From assembly GCA_963777915.1 (NCBI GenBank), contig CAVZSH010000001.1, forward strand, positions 1 through 62,189: a DNA stretch of 62,189 nt, in the 5' to 3' direction. This document shows positions 51,443 to 60,184 of this stretch, one piece after another. The DNA comes from CAVUPF01 sp963777915. Lineage in GTDB: Bacteria; Actinomycetota; Thermoleophilia; Solirubrobacterales; 70-9. The position numbers were made by a program, and so were the translations under genes. How positions within the stretch are numbered: the first letter of the stretch is position 1; every line of letters begins with the position of its first letter. The notes below the pieces were generated by a model. That model worked only from the letters and a program-made list of their open reading frames with translations, did no database searches and was not told where the DNA came from.

Positions 51443-52255
51443 ATGGACCTTGGGCTCGCCGGACGCGCCTGCCTCGTGACCGGCGCCGGCAGCGGCATCG
51501 GCCGAGAGACAGCACGGCTTCTCTGCGCGGAGGGCGCCGGCGTGCTGCTGGTCGCCCGCAACGAGGCCCGTCTGGCGCAGGCGGCCGAGGAGGCGGGCGC
51601 CGCGGGGGCGAAAGCCGGCGGGCGCGCCGCCCACCTCGCCCTTGACGTCACCGCGGCAGACGCCGGCGAGCGGATGCTCGCCGTGGCAACCGAGCGCTTC
51701 GGCGCCCTTGAGGTGCTGGTCAACAACGCCGGTGCCGCTAGCTGGCGCGACCTCGACGAGGTCCCCGACTCCGACTGGCGCGCCCAGTACGAGCTGAGCG
51801 TGATGGCGCCGCTGCGGGCGATGCGCGCCGCCGCCCCGGCGATGGCCGAGCGCGGCTGGGGACGCATCGTCAACGTCTGCTCGAGCGCCGCCAAGCGCCC
51901 CTCGGCGGCGATGCCGGAGTACTCGGTGGCGAAGGCGGCCGAGCTCTCGCTCTCCCGCCTCTTCGCCGAGCGCTATGCCGGCCGGGGCGTTCTCGTTAAC
52001 GCGATCTGCCCGGGCCCGGTCGCCTCGGAGATGTGGATGGAGCCGGCGGGTCTGCTCGACCAATCGCAGGCGATGTCTGGCGCGGCGAGCCGCGAGGAGG
52101 CGTTAGAGGCGGCCGGGTCAAAGCGCCCGATCGGCCGACTGGCTGAGGTCGGCGAGATCGCCGCGGCGATCGTCTTCCTCTGCTCCGAGCGCGCCTCCTA
52201 TGTCAGCGGAGCCGCCTGGTCGGTAGACGGCGGCACCGTCCAGGTGATCATCTGA
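51443..52255 (+). CDS. Short-chain dehydrogenase/reductase (SDR)
   Basis: A 270-residue NAD(P)-dependent oxidoreductase. The cofactor motif is VTGAGSGIGRETARLL (TGxxxGIG), with VLVNNAGAAS, the catalytic serine in NVCSSAAKRPSA, YxxxK as YSVAKAAELSLS, and the C-terminal YVSGAAWSVDGGTVQVI typical of FabG-like enzymes. Substrate unknown; a 3-oxoacyl or hydroxyacyl compound is plausible given the fatty-acid genes nearby. Confidence 0.92.
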   Translation: MDLGLAGRACLVTGAGSGIGRETARLLCAEGAGVLLVARNEARLAQAAEEAGAAGAKAGGRAAHLALDVTAADAGERMLAVATERFGALEVLVNNAGAASWRDLDEVPDSDWRAQYELSVMAPLRAMRAAAPAMAERGWGRIVNVCSSAAKRPSAAMPEYSVAKAAELSLSRLFAERYAGRGVLVNAICPGPVASEMWMEPAGLLDQSQAMSGAASREEALEAAGSKRPIGRLAEVGEIAAAIVFLCSERASYVSGAAWSVDGGTVQVII

Positions 52256-52317
52256 CGGCGGGCGGCGGCGAGAGCGATCTCCCCAGCCTCCTGATCAGCT
52301 CCGCAGAGGCGGCGGCG

Positions 52318-52824
52318 ATGGAGGGACGGGGGGGCACCGCCGCTGCGGTGCTCGTCGCGCTCTACGGCTGGCCCGAGGAGCCCGGCCTCCTCTTCACCGA
52401 GCGCCGCGCCGATCTGCGGCGCCACGCCGGGGAGATCTCCTTCCCCGGTGGGCGCCAGGACGAGGCCGACGCCGACCTCGCCGCGACGGCGCTGCGCGAG
52501 GCGCAGGAGGAGATCGGCCTCGACCCGGCCGCCGTCGAGCTGTGCGGCGCCCTGCCGCCGACCTCGACCTTCGTCACCGGCTACCGCATCCACCCGTTCG
52601 TCGGCCTCCTCCCCAACCCCGCCGAGCTCGGCCTCAAGCCGAACCCGGCCGAGGTCGAGACGGTCCTAACCTTCTCGCTCGAGCAACTACGAGATGGCTA
52701 CGCGATCCGCCGCCTCCTCCGCCGCGACGTCTCAATCCACACGCCGACCTACTCGGTCGGCGAGTACCTGATCTGGGGCGCGACCGCACGGATCCTTGGC
52801 GACCTGCTGGAACGACTCGGCTAA
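52318..52824 (+). CDS. Nudix hydrolase, CoA pyrophosphatase type
   Basis: A 168-residue Nudix protein. LLFTERRADLRRHAGEISFP matches the CoA-specificity (UPF0035) motif just before the Nudix box GGRQDEADADLAATALREAQ followed by EEIGL. It would cleave CoA or acyl-CoA to 4'-phosphopantetheine species and adenosine 3',5'-bisphosphate. Starts at an ATG 62 bp after the SDR stop; its stop overlaps the convergent sulfurtransferase stop. Confidence 0.93.
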   Translation: MEGRGGTAAAVLVALYGWPEEPGLLFTERRADLRRHAGEISFPGGRQDEADADLAATALREAQEEIGLDPAAVELCGALPPTSTFVTGYRIHPFVGLLPNPAELGLKPNPAEVETVLTFSLEQLRDGYAIRRLLRRDVSIHTPTYSVGEYLIWGATARILGDLLERLG

Positions 52825-53663
52825 ACGTCCTTCTCGACCGGCACCCCGACCAGGTTCCCCCACTCCGTCCAGGAGCCGTCGTAGTTCTTCACGTCGTCTT
52901 GGCCGAGCAGCTCGTGCAGGACGAACCAAGTGTGGGCGGAGCGCTCACCGATCCGGCAGTAGGCGATGATCGGCGCGCCGTCGGAAATCACGCCCTTCGA
53001 CGTGTAGAGGTCGCGCAGCTCCTCCGCCGCTTTGAAGGTGCCGTCCTCGTTGACCGCCTGCGCCCAGGGCACCGAAGCGGCGCCAGGGATGTGACCCCCG
53101 CGTTGCGCCCCCTCCTGCTCGTAGCCGGCCATCGCTATCAGCTCGCCCGAGTACTCCTGCGGGCTGCGGACGTCGACCAGATTGGTCGAGGAGTCAAGCG
53201 CCGCGGTGACCTCGTCGCGGAAGGCGCGGATCGAGCTGTCCCCCGCTTGCGCCGTGAAGGTCGTTGCGGGACGGCCGGAAACCTCGGTCGTCGTCTCCCG
53301 CCCCTCGGCGATCCACTTCTCGCGCGGCCCGTTGACCAGTTTCACCTTGTCGTGGCCGTAGTAGAGGAAGTACCAGTAGGTGTAGGCGGCGAACCAGTTG
53401 TTGCGGTCGCCGTAGAGGACGACGGTGTGGTCATTTGAGATGCCACGGCTCCCCATCAGGGCGCCGAAGTCCTCGGGACCGAGGAAATCGCGCTTGACCT
53501 GATCCTGTAAGTCGGCCTTCCAGTCGAAGCCGATCGCGCCCGGGATGTGGGCCTCGGCATAGAGGGCCGGGTTCTCGTCCACCTCGACGATCCGGATCGA
53601 GTCGTCGTCGAGGTGCTCGGCGACCCAATCGGTCTCGACAAGAACATCCTTTGCGTAGCTCAT
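52821..53663 (-). CDS. sseA: Thiosulfate/3-mercaptopyruvate sulfurtransferase (two rhodanese domains)
   Basis: A 280-residue tandem rhodanese. The N-terminal inactive domain (residues about 10-125, VDENPALYAEAHIPGAIGFD, TVVLYGDRNNWFAAYTYWYF) is followed by the active one with VDVRSPQEYSGELI and the cysteine loop IIAYCRIGERSAHTWFVLHE. The CRIGERS loop fits the CysA/SseA-type thiosulfate sulfurtransferase common in actinobacteria. ATG at 53663 has a GGAGG site at good spacing. It may support cysteine or iron-sulfur metabolism. Confidence 0.94.
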   Translation of the reverse strand: MSYAKDVLVETDWVAEHLDDDSIRIVEVDENPALYAEAHIPGAIGFDWKADLQDQVKRDFLGPEDFGALMGSRGISNDHTVVLYGDRNNWFAAYTYWYFLYYGHDKVKLVNGPREKWIAEGRETTTEVSGRPATTFTAQAGDSSIRAFRDEVTAALDSSTNLVDVRSPQEYSGELIAMAGYEQEGAQRGGHIPGAASVPWAQAVNEDGTFKAAEELRDLYTSKGVISDGAPIIAYCRIGERSAHTWFVLHELLGQDDVKNYDGSWTEWGNLVGVPVEKDV

Positions 53664-53782
53664 CTGCAACCTCCGAAATCCGTGGGCTCTTTCATCTGCC
53701 GAATTCCCGCCTGAGTCTAGACATATCTATCCGCCGGCTCAGATTCCTGACTCATTCAATCAAGAAATAGTGCGGGGCGCTT

Positions 53783-54271
53783 TCAACCGACCAGCCGCAG
53801 GGTCGCCGCGACCATCTCATCGGCCCATGCCTGCGGCTCGGTCGGGCCTGCATCGACCACCTCGACCGGCACCTTCCAGGTCTCGGCGGCGGCGCGCACA
53901 ATCGCCTCGCCACGCTCTAGATGGTGGCGCTGCACCCGGCCTGCCGCCTCGTAGACGAAGCCCCGTACCGGCGTGTCAATCAGCTTTTCCATCGTGCGCT
54001 CCAACCGCGGGCCGTGGATCGCCGCGATCACCTCGGGCTCTGCCTGGGCAGAACCGAGCAGCCAATGCACGACGGTGACGTCGCCAACAAGATCGAGCAG
54101 CGTGCCCGGACGGTCTGGGTCGGCCAGGGCCGGCTCGATCCCTGCCACCTCGATCGCCGCCAAGCCATCTTCGCGGCGGCTGGTCCCGCGCACTGCCCAT
54201 CCCTCCGCGAGCAAGCGCTTCCCGAGCAGCCGTCCGCGGCAGCCGCAGCCGACGATCAGCGCCCTCGCCAC
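53783..54271 (-). CDS. Rossmann-fold NAD(P)-binding protein (truncated-epimerase-like)
   Basis: A 162-residue protein starting with ALIVGCGCRGRLLGKRLLAE, a GxGxxG-type dinucleotide motif, then GWAVRGTSRREDG and a strand series VTVVHWLLGSAQAEPEVIAA. It resembles short actinobacterial relatives of NAD-dependent epimerases that lack the catalytic YxxxK. GTG start. It is 8 bp downstream of the small membrane gene at 54280, in the same direction. Confidence 0.7.
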   Translation of the reverse strand: MARALIVGCGCRGRLLGKRLLAEGWAVRGTSRREDGLAAIEVAGIEPALADPDRPGTLLDLVGDVTVVHWLLGSAQAEPEVIAAIHGPRLERTMEKLIDTPVRGFVYEAAGRVQRHHLERGEAIVRAAAETWKVPVEVVDAGPTEPQAWADEMVAATLRLVG

Positions 54272-54279
54272 CGCCCAGC

Positions 54280-54573
54280 CTAAGCGGCCCCGAAGGGGCC
54301 CTGCCAGCGAAGGCGGTCGCGCTCGTCCTCGTCGACCCTCTCGCGCAGATCCTCCTCGGTCATCTCCGGGGCGCCGCGGCGGCGGCGCATATCGTTCTGG
54401 GCTTCCAGCATCTGCCGGACGTCATCGATCTCGTTCTGGACCTCGACCTCGGGCGAGCGGGTCGGCTGCCAGTCGAGGAAATCGGCGCTGCTGCCAGGGT
54501 AAAAGCGGCCGACCACGAGCAGCACGCCGACCAGGAAAAGAAGAATCGCCACCGTCCCCAGGAGGAAATCCAC
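54280..54573 (-). CDS. Small single-pass membrane protein (97 aa)
   Basis: MDFLLGTVAILLFLVGVLLV is an N-terminal membrane helix. The remaining about 70 residues are polar and helical (EVEVQNEIDDVRQMLEAQND, RRRRGAPEMTEEDLRERVDE), probably a coiled coil on the cytoplasmic side. Unknown function; similar small proteins are common in Thermoleophilia-like genomes by my recollection. It diverges from the thiolase gene 59 bp away. Confidence 0.7.
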   Translation of the reverse strand: MDFLLGTVAILLFLVGVLLVVGRFYPGSSADFLDWQPTRSPEVEVQNEIDDVRQMLEAQNDMRRRRGAPEMTEEDLRERVDEDERDRLRWQGPFGAA

Positions 54574-54632
54574 CGAGTAAGGATAAGCGCGGACCGCCCT
54601 CTGCCTCCCGCCTCCCTGTTTAATCCACGTCC

Positions 54633-55834
54633 GTGGCCGAGGCCTTCGTAGTCGATGCGATCCGCACCCCGATGGGCGCCTACCGTGGCGCGCTCTCCAC
54701 GATGCGCCCCGACGACCTCGCCGCCCACACGATCCGGGCCGCTGTTGAGCGCAGCGACGTTCGATCCCGAGCGGATCGCCGACGTTCTACTTCGGCGCGG
54801 CGAACCAGGCGGGCGAGGACAACCGCGACGTGGCGCGGATGGCCGCGCTGCTCGCCGGCCTCCCCAGCACCGTCCCCGGGGCAACCGTCAACCGCCTCTG
54901 CGCCTCGGGGCTGGAGGCGATCAACGCCGCCGCCCGCGCGGTCAAGCTTGGCGAAGGTGACCTCTATCTGGCCGGCGGCGTCGAGTCGATGAGCCGGGCG
55001 CCGTGGGTGGTGGAGAAGCCCGAGCGGGGGCTGCCACGCGGCGCGCAGACGATGCACGACACGACCCTCGGTTGGCGCATGGTCAACCAGCGAATGGCGG
55101 AGCTGGGGGTCTCGACCGAGTCGATGGGCGAGACGGGGGAGAACGTGGCCGAGCGCTACGGGGTGAGCCGCGAGGATCAGGACGCTTTCGCGCTGCGCAG
55201 CCACAGGCGCGCCTTCGCCGCCGCCGAGGCTGGGCTGCTCGCCGAGGAGATCGTCCCCGTCGAAGTACCGCGGGGGCGCGAGACCGTCGCCGTCGAGGCC
55301 GACGAGGGGCCGCGGCCTGACGCCTCTCTGGAGAAGCTCGCAGCGCTGCGCCCGGTCTTCCGCAAGGGCGGCACGGTGACCGCCGGCAACGCATCGACCC
55401 TCAACGATGGCGCCGCCTGCCTGCTGATCGCCTCCGAGGCTGGCGCGGAGCGGCTCGGGGCCGAGCCCCTGGCCCGGATCGTCTCCTTCGGCGTCGCCGG
55501 CGTCGACCCCGCCTACATGGGCATCGGACCGGTAGAGGCAGTGCCGCGCGCCCTCGCCGCCGCCGGCCTCTCCCTCAAGGAGATCGACTTGGTCGAGCTG
55601 AACGAGGCCTTCGCCTCCCAGGCGCTGGCCTGCGCGCGAGAACTGGGGATCGACGAAGAGCGGTTAAACGTCAACGGCGGCGCGATCGCGCTCGGGCACC
55701 CGCTGGGCTGCTCTGGCGCCCGCCTCGCCACGACCTTGGTACGGGAGCTGCGCCGTCGCCGCGGACGCTACGGCATCGCCACCCTCTGCGTTGGCGTCGG
55801 CCAGGGCCTTGCAACCGTGTTCGAATCAGTCTGA
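54633..55834 (+). CDS. Acetyl-CoA acetyltransferase (thiolase), twice frameshifted
   Basis: Thiolase completing a beta-oxidation set. The start MAEAFVVDAIRTPMGAYRGA and the body (catalytic Cys in TVNRLCASGLEAINAAARAV, VELNEAFASQALACARELGI, GGAIALGHPLGCSGARLATT, catalytic Cys IATLCVGVGQGLA) are normal. Between them two extra T, at 54760/54761 and 54785/54786, 25 bp apart, break and re-break the frame. Removing both gives SDVDPERIADVYFGAANQAG and a protein of about 399 residues. Both extra bases sit in GACGTTC. Most like PcaF/PaaJ/AtoB thiolases. Functional only if the extra bases are artefacts or bypassed. Confidence 0.85.
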
Positions 55835-55852
55835 GATAGCCTCGCCGCGCCG

Positions 55853-56644
55853 ATGACGACGACCTTCAACGAGCTGGCGAGCGTCGACGGGACCGTCTCG
55901 CCCACCGCCGAGGCGACCTTGCCGCTGCGCGACGACGGCCTCTACCGTGGCGACGGCGCCTTCGAGGTAATCCGCCTCTATGAGGGGCGTCCGTTCGCAC
56001 TCGGCGACCACCTCGACCGGCTGCAGCGCTCGGCGGCGGCGATCGAGCTTGAGTTCGACCGGGCGGCGCTGGAGCGCGAGATCGGCGAGCTGCTTGCCGA
56101 GGCGGGCGACGCCGACGGGCAACTGCGCCTGATCGTCACCCGTGGTGGGAGGCGGATCGCCGCAACCGAGCAGCTGCCGCCCCACGCCGAGACATTGCGA
56201 CTCGCCACCGTCACCTACTGCCCGACGGTGATCCTCAACGGGGTCAAGTCGCTCTCCTATGCCGCCAACATGCAGGCGACCAGGCTCGCCCAGGCGCAGG
56301 GCGCCGACGAGGCGGTGCTAGTCCAGCCCGACGGCACGGTGCTGGAGCCGCCGACCTCCTCGATCTTCTGGGTATCTCCGCAGGACTCGCTGCGCACGCC
56401 GGCGCTCGACGCCGGGGTGCTCGAGTCGATCACCCGCGACCGCCTCGTGAAGGCGCTGCAGGTCGAAGAGGGCGCCTGGCCGGTCGCCGACTTGCGCGCC
56501 GCTAGCGAGGCCTTTCTCGCCTCGACCACGCGAGAGATACAGGCGGTGTCCGCGATCGACGGGTCCGAGCTCGCCGAGGCGCCGGGGCCTCGCACCCGCG
56601 AGGCGCAGGAGGCGTTCGCGGCGACTTTGGGGCAGGAGCTTTGA
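55853..56644 (+). CDS. Class IV aminotransferase (branched-chain/aminodeoxychorismate lyase-like)
   Basis: A 263-residue fold-type IV PLP enzyme. The family signature is seen in LYRGDGAFEVIRLYEGRPFA and the PLP lysine in GVKSLSYAANMQATRLAQAQ, then PDGTVLEPPTSSIFWV. Specificity could be branched-chain amino acids, D-amino acids or 4-amino-4-deoxychorismate. Its position between thiolase and acyl-CoA dehydrogenase suggests an amino-acid-derived acyl-CoA route, but that is inference. Confidence 0.88.
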   Translation: MTTTFNELASVDGTVSPTAEATLPLRDDGLYRGDGAFEVIRLYEGRPFALGDHLDRLQRSAAAIELEFDRAALEREIGELLAEAGDADGQLRLIVTRGGRRIAATEQLPPHAETLRLATVTYCPTVILNGVKSLSYAANMQATRLAQAQGADEAVLVQPDGTVLEPPTSSIFWVSPQDSLRTPALDAGVLESITRDRLVKALQVEEGAWPVADLRAASEAFLASTTREIQAVSAIDGSELAEAPGPRTREAQEAFAATLGQEL

Positions 56645-56674
56645 AGACGCCGAAAACGAAAGAGCAGGGGTGAG

Positions 56675-57844
56675 ATGGACTTCCAGCTGAGCGACGAGCA
56701 GCAACTGATCTCCGAAGCGGCGCGCGAGTTTGCTGACCGCGAGATCGCGCCGCGGGTGCGCGACAACGACCGCGCGGGCCGCTTTGACCGCGAGCTGGCG
56801 AGCAAGCTGGGCGTGATCGGTTACCTCGGCGCCCCGGTCGCCGAGGAATACGGCGGCCGCGGCCTCGACTACATCGGCTACGGCCTGATAGTCGAGCAGG
56901 TCGGGCGCGCCGACTCCTCCGCCCGCACCGTCGTCTCGGTACAGACCTCGCTGGTCGCCGGCTCGATCGAGCGCTGGGGAGCGCTGGAGCAAAAGCAGAA
57001 GTGGCTGCCGCGCCTGTGTTCGGGCGAGGCGCTCGGCTGCTTCGGGCTGACCGAGCCCGACACGGGCTCCGACGCCGCCAACCTGCGCACCCGCGCCACC
57101 AAGACCGACTCGGGCTGGTCGATCAGCGGCCAGAAGATGTGGATCTCGCTCGGCAGCTTCGCCGAGGTGGCGCTGATCTTCGCCCAGACCGACCCGGCGC
57201 TAAAGCACCGCGGACTCGCCTGCTTCCTCGTCCCAACCGCCAGCGAGGGCTTCGCCTCGCAGGAGATCCACGGCAAGCTCGGCCTGCGCTCTTCTGACAC
57301 GGCCTCGCTCTCGCTCGATGAGGTCGAGGTCGGCGAGGACGCGATGCTGGGCGAGATCGGCGACGGTTTCAAGGTTGCGATGAGCGCCCTCGACAACGGT
57401 CGCTACAGCGTCGCCGCCGGCTGCGTCGGCATCTGCGATGGCTGCGTCGAGGCCTCCGTTCGCTACGCGAAGGAGCGCAAGCAGTTCGGCGTCCCGCTCG
57501 CCCGCTTCCAGCTGGTCCAGGAGATGATCGCCGACATGATCCTCAAGCGCGACGCCTCGCGGATGCTGGTCTACCGCGCCGGTGCGCTGAAGGACGAAGG
57601 TAAGCCGAACACGATGGAGACCTCGGTGGCGAAGCTTTATGCGACCGAGTCGGCGGTCGAGTGCGCCAACCTGGCGATCCAGGTGCACGGTGGTGCCGGC
57701 TACGTCGATGACTACCCGGTCGAGCGCTATCTGCGCGATGCCCGGGTGACGACGCTCTATGAGGGCACCTCGCAGATCCAGAAGCTGATCATCGGCCGGG
57801 CGGCAACGGGGATCAACGCGATGCTTCCCTTCGAGGAGAGCTGA
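56675..57844 (+). CDS. Acyl-CoA dehydrogenase (short-chain type)
   Basis: FAD enzyme of 389 residues catalysing the alpha,beta-desaturation step. Signatures are LGCFGLTEPDTGSDAANLRT (FAD/acyl site), GWSISGQKMWISLGSFAEVA, ERKQFGVPLARFQLVQEMIA and the C-terminal YPVERYLRDARVTTLYEGTS. The catalytic glutamate is in TLYEGTSQIQKLIIGRA, the position used by short-chain and glutaryl-type enzymes. A ribosome site (AGAGCAGGGGTGAG) precedes the ATG. Four bases separate it from the hydratase gene. Confidence 0.95.
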   Translation: MDFQLSDEQQLISEAAREFADREIAPRVRDNDRAGRFDRELASKLGVIGYLGAPVAEEYGGRGLDYIGYGLIVEQVGRADSSARTVVSVQTSLVAGSIERWGALEQKQKWLPRLCSGEALGCFGLTEPDTGSDAANLRTRATKTDSGWSISGQKMWISLGSFAEVALIFAQTDPALKHRGLACFLVPTASEGFASQEIHGKLGLRSSDTASLSLDEVEVGEDAMLGEIGDGFKVAMSALDNGRYSVAAGCVGICDGCVEASVRYAKERKQFGVPLARFQLVQEMIADMILKRDASRMLVYRAGALKDEGKPNTMETSVAKLYATESAVECANLAIQVHGGAGYVDDYPVERYLRDARVTTLYEGTSQIQKLIIGRAATGINAMLPFEES

Positions 57845-57847
57845 GCG

Positions 57848-58618
57848 ATGGGCGAGGGGGTCGAGAGCTCGCTCGACGGCCACGTCGCCCTACTGCGCCT
57901 CAACCGGCCCGAGGCGCGCAACGCCCTCTCACCCGAGTTGATGGAGCGGCTCGCGACCGAGTTGGAGCGGCTCGACCCCGACCCCGAGGTGCGCTGCGCG
58001 GTGATCGCCGGCTCCGATGCTGTCTTTGCCGCCGGCGCCGACATCAGGGCGATGAGCGAGCGAAGCTTCGCCGAGGCTCTCTACCACCCTGCGGCGGAGT
58101 TCTGGAAGCGCCTCGCAAGGGTGAAGACGCCGCTGATCGCCGCCGTCTCCGGCTACGCGCTGGGTGGCGGCTGCGAGCTGGCGCTGGCCTGCGACATGAT
58201 CGTCGCCTCCGACACGGCCAAGTTCGGCCAGCCTGAGATCAACCTGGGGATCATCCCCGGCGGCGGCGGCACCCAGCGCCTGGCTCGGGTGTTGGGCAAG
58301 CAGCGGGCGATGGAGTACGTGCTGACCGGCGAGCGCTTTGACGCTGCTGAGGGACTGCAGATGGGGATCGTCAACAGGGTCGTCGAGGAGGGACGCTGGC
58401 TGGAGCAGGCGGTGGCCCTCGCCCACATCGTGGCCGAGCGACCACCGATCGCGACTCGACTCGCCAAGCAGGCGGTGCTCGCCGCCGAGGAGACGGCGCT
58501 TTCCGCCGGGCTTGACAGCGAGCGCCGCCTCTACGAGCTGGCGATGGCGACCGAAGATCGGGTCGAGGGCATGCAGGCCTTCCTCGAGAAGCGCGAGCCG
58601 GAGTTCAAGGGCCGGTGA
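57848..58618 (+). CDS. Enoyl-CoA hydratase
   Basis: A 256-residue crotonase-fold hydratase adding water to trans-2-enoyl-CoA. The oxyanion-hole motif is FAAGADIRAMSERSFAEALY and the glutamate region GYALGGGCELALACDMIVAS with PEINLGIIPGGGGTQRLARV, holding both catalytic glutamates. Its stop overlaps the dehydrogenase start by 4 bp. Confidence 0.95.
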   Translation: MGEGVESSLDGHVALLRLNRPEARNALSPELMERLATELERLDPDPEVRCAVIAGSDAVFAAGADIRAMSERSFAEALYHPAAEFWKRLARVKTPLIAAVSGYALGGGCELALACDMIVASDTAKFGQPEINLGIIPGGGGTQRLARVLGKQRAMEYVLTGERFDAAEGLQMGIVNRVVEEGRWLEQAVALAHIVAERPPIATRLAKQAVLAAEETALSAGLDSERRLYELAMATEDRVEGMQAFLEKREPEFKGR

Positions 58619-59856
58619 GGGTAGAGCGGGTCGGCGTCGTCGGCGCTGGGACGATGGGCGCCGGGATTGCGCAGATCGCCGCGCTGGGCGGTTATGAGAC
58701 GCGGCTGCACGACCCCGTCCCAGAGGCGCTCGGCGCCGGGATCAAGCGACTGCGGGGCGACCTGGAAAAGGGCGCCGCGAAGGGACTGTGGAGCGAGGCG
58801 GAGGCCGAGGCGGCAAGCGAGCTGGTCGACCCCGCCCCGAGCCTCGCCGACCTGGCCGGCTGCGATCTGGTGATCGAGGCGGCGCCGGAGGAGGTGGAGC
58901 TGAAGCGCGAGCTGCTCGCCGCCCTGGCCGAGACTTGCGGCCCCGAGACGATCCTCGCCACCAACACCTCCTCTCTCCCGGTCACCGCGATCGCCGCCGG
59001 GGCGCCGCACCCCGAGCGTGTGGTCGGCATGCACTTCTTCAACCCGCCGGCGCTGATGAGGCTGGTCGAGGTGGTCGCCGCAGCCGACTCGGCCGAGAGT
59101 GCCCTGGCGGCGACCGCCGAGGCAGCCAGGCGGATGGGCCGCACGCCGATCCGCGCCAAGGACAGCCCCGGCTTCCTCGCCAACCGCCTCGCCCGCCCCT
59201 TCACCCTGGAGCCCCTGCGGATGCTTGGCGAGGGGCTCGCCGGGGCGGCGGTCATCGATCGCGTCTGCAGGGTAGGCGGCGGCTTTCGAATGGGCCCGTT
59301 CGAGCTGATCGACCTGATCGGGCTCGACGTCAATCTCAGCATCGCCCGCTCCTTCTACGGCCAGGGAGGCAAGCCGGAGCGCTGGCGCCCCAGCCCGATT
59401 CAGGAAGGGCTGGTCGCGGAAGGCCAGCTCGGCCGCAAGAGCGGGCACGGCTTCTACAGCTATGGCGAGGGCGCCCACCGCGACCCGGACCCCGATCTCG
59501 GGATCAAGGCACCGAGCCTTGACCCCGATGAGCTGGCAAAGATCGACCCGGCTGGGCCAGCGATCCTCCCTCGCCTCCTTGCCCAGATCGCCAATGAGGC
59601 GGCCTTTGCCCTCGAAGAGGAGATCGGCTCACCGACCGACATGGACACCGCGCTGCGGCTCGGCTTTAACTGGCCGCTCGGCCCGCTCGAGCTAGCCGAG
59701 CTGATCGGAGCGGGGGCGGCGCTCTTGCTGCTGGATGACCTGGAGCGCTCGCGCGGTGGGGCCTACCGGGTGGCGCCGCTGCTGCGCGCTGCCGCCGAGC
59801 GCGGAGCGCCGCTAGCCGATCAGGCGTCCAGCTGGAACATCAGCTCATCGACGTAG
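58615..59856 (+). CDS. 3-hydroxyacyl-CoA dehydrogenase
   Basis: A 413-residue NAD enzyme oxidising 3-hydroxyacyl-CoA. The N-terminal Rossmann domain (VGVVGAGTMGAGIAQIAALG, then ERVVGMHFFNPPALMRLVEV with the catalytic His) is followed by two C-terminal 3HCDH domains (DSPGFLANRLARPFTLEPLR and NEAAFALEEEIGSPTDMDTA), matching PaaH/FadB2-type proteins with a duplicated C-terminal domain. GTG start overlapping the hydratase. Last gene of the operon. Confidence 0.95.
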   Translation: MRVERVGVVGAGTMGAGIAQIAALGGYETRLHDPVPEALGAGIKRLRGDLEKGAAKGLWSEAEAEAASELVDPAPSLADLAGCDLVIEAAPEEVELKRELLAALAETCGPETILATNTSSLPVTAIAAGAPHPERVVGMHFFNPPALMRLVEVVAAADSAESALAATAEAARRMGRTPIRAKDSPGFLANRLARPFTLEPLRMLGEGLAGAAVIDRVCRVGGGFRMGPFELIDLIGLDVNLSIARSFYGQGGKPERWRPSPIQEGLVAEGQLGRKSGHGFYSYGEGAHRDPDPDLGIKAPSLDPDELAKIDPAGPAILPRLLAQIANEAAFALEEEIGSPTDMDTALRLGFNWPLGPLELAELIGAGAALLLLDDLERSRGGAYRVAPLLRAAAERGAPLADQASSWNISSST

Positions 59857-60095
59857 CACCAGCTCCAATCCTCGCCCGGCTGCGCCGAGCGGATGATCGG
59901 GTGCCCACTAGCCTGGTGATGAGCCGTGGCATGCTTTCCCGGCGAGTTGTCGCAGCAACCGATGTGCCCGCAGCTCTGGCACATCCGCAGGTGCACCCAC
60001 TGCATCCCCAGGGACAGACACTCCTCGCACCCGGCGATCCCGGGAGGGACCTCGAGGTACTGGACAGAGTCGAGATGGCTGCAGGAAGCGGTCGT
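59820..60095 (-). CDS. UBP-type zinc finger protein
   Basis: A 91-residue protein with a complete ubiquitin-protease-type zinc finger: CEECLSLGMQWVHLRMCQSC, GHIGCCDNSPGKHATAHHQA and HPIIRSAQPGEDWSWCYVDE. Bacterial members often flank redox or chaperone genes; function unknown. The conserved N-terminus (TASCSHLDSVQYLEVPPG) has no ATG/GTG/TTG before an upstream in-frame stop. An ACG at 60093-60095 with AAGGT 7 nt upstream is the best start. The first ATG (60005) would delete the first CxxC. Its end overlaps the convergent dehydrogenase. Confidence 0.8.
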   Translation of the reverse strand, partial: TTASCSHLDSVQYLEVPPGIAGCEECLSLGMQWVHLRMCQSCGHIGCCDNSPGKHATAHHQASGHPIIRSAQPGEDWSWCYVDELMFQLDA

Positions 60096-60184
60096 GTAAC
60101 GACCTTAGCCAAATATTTGGCGTCGCACCAGCGGATTGCCGCATCGCGACGGCCTTGGCCGTGTGTATCTGCGAGGGTGGCGGA

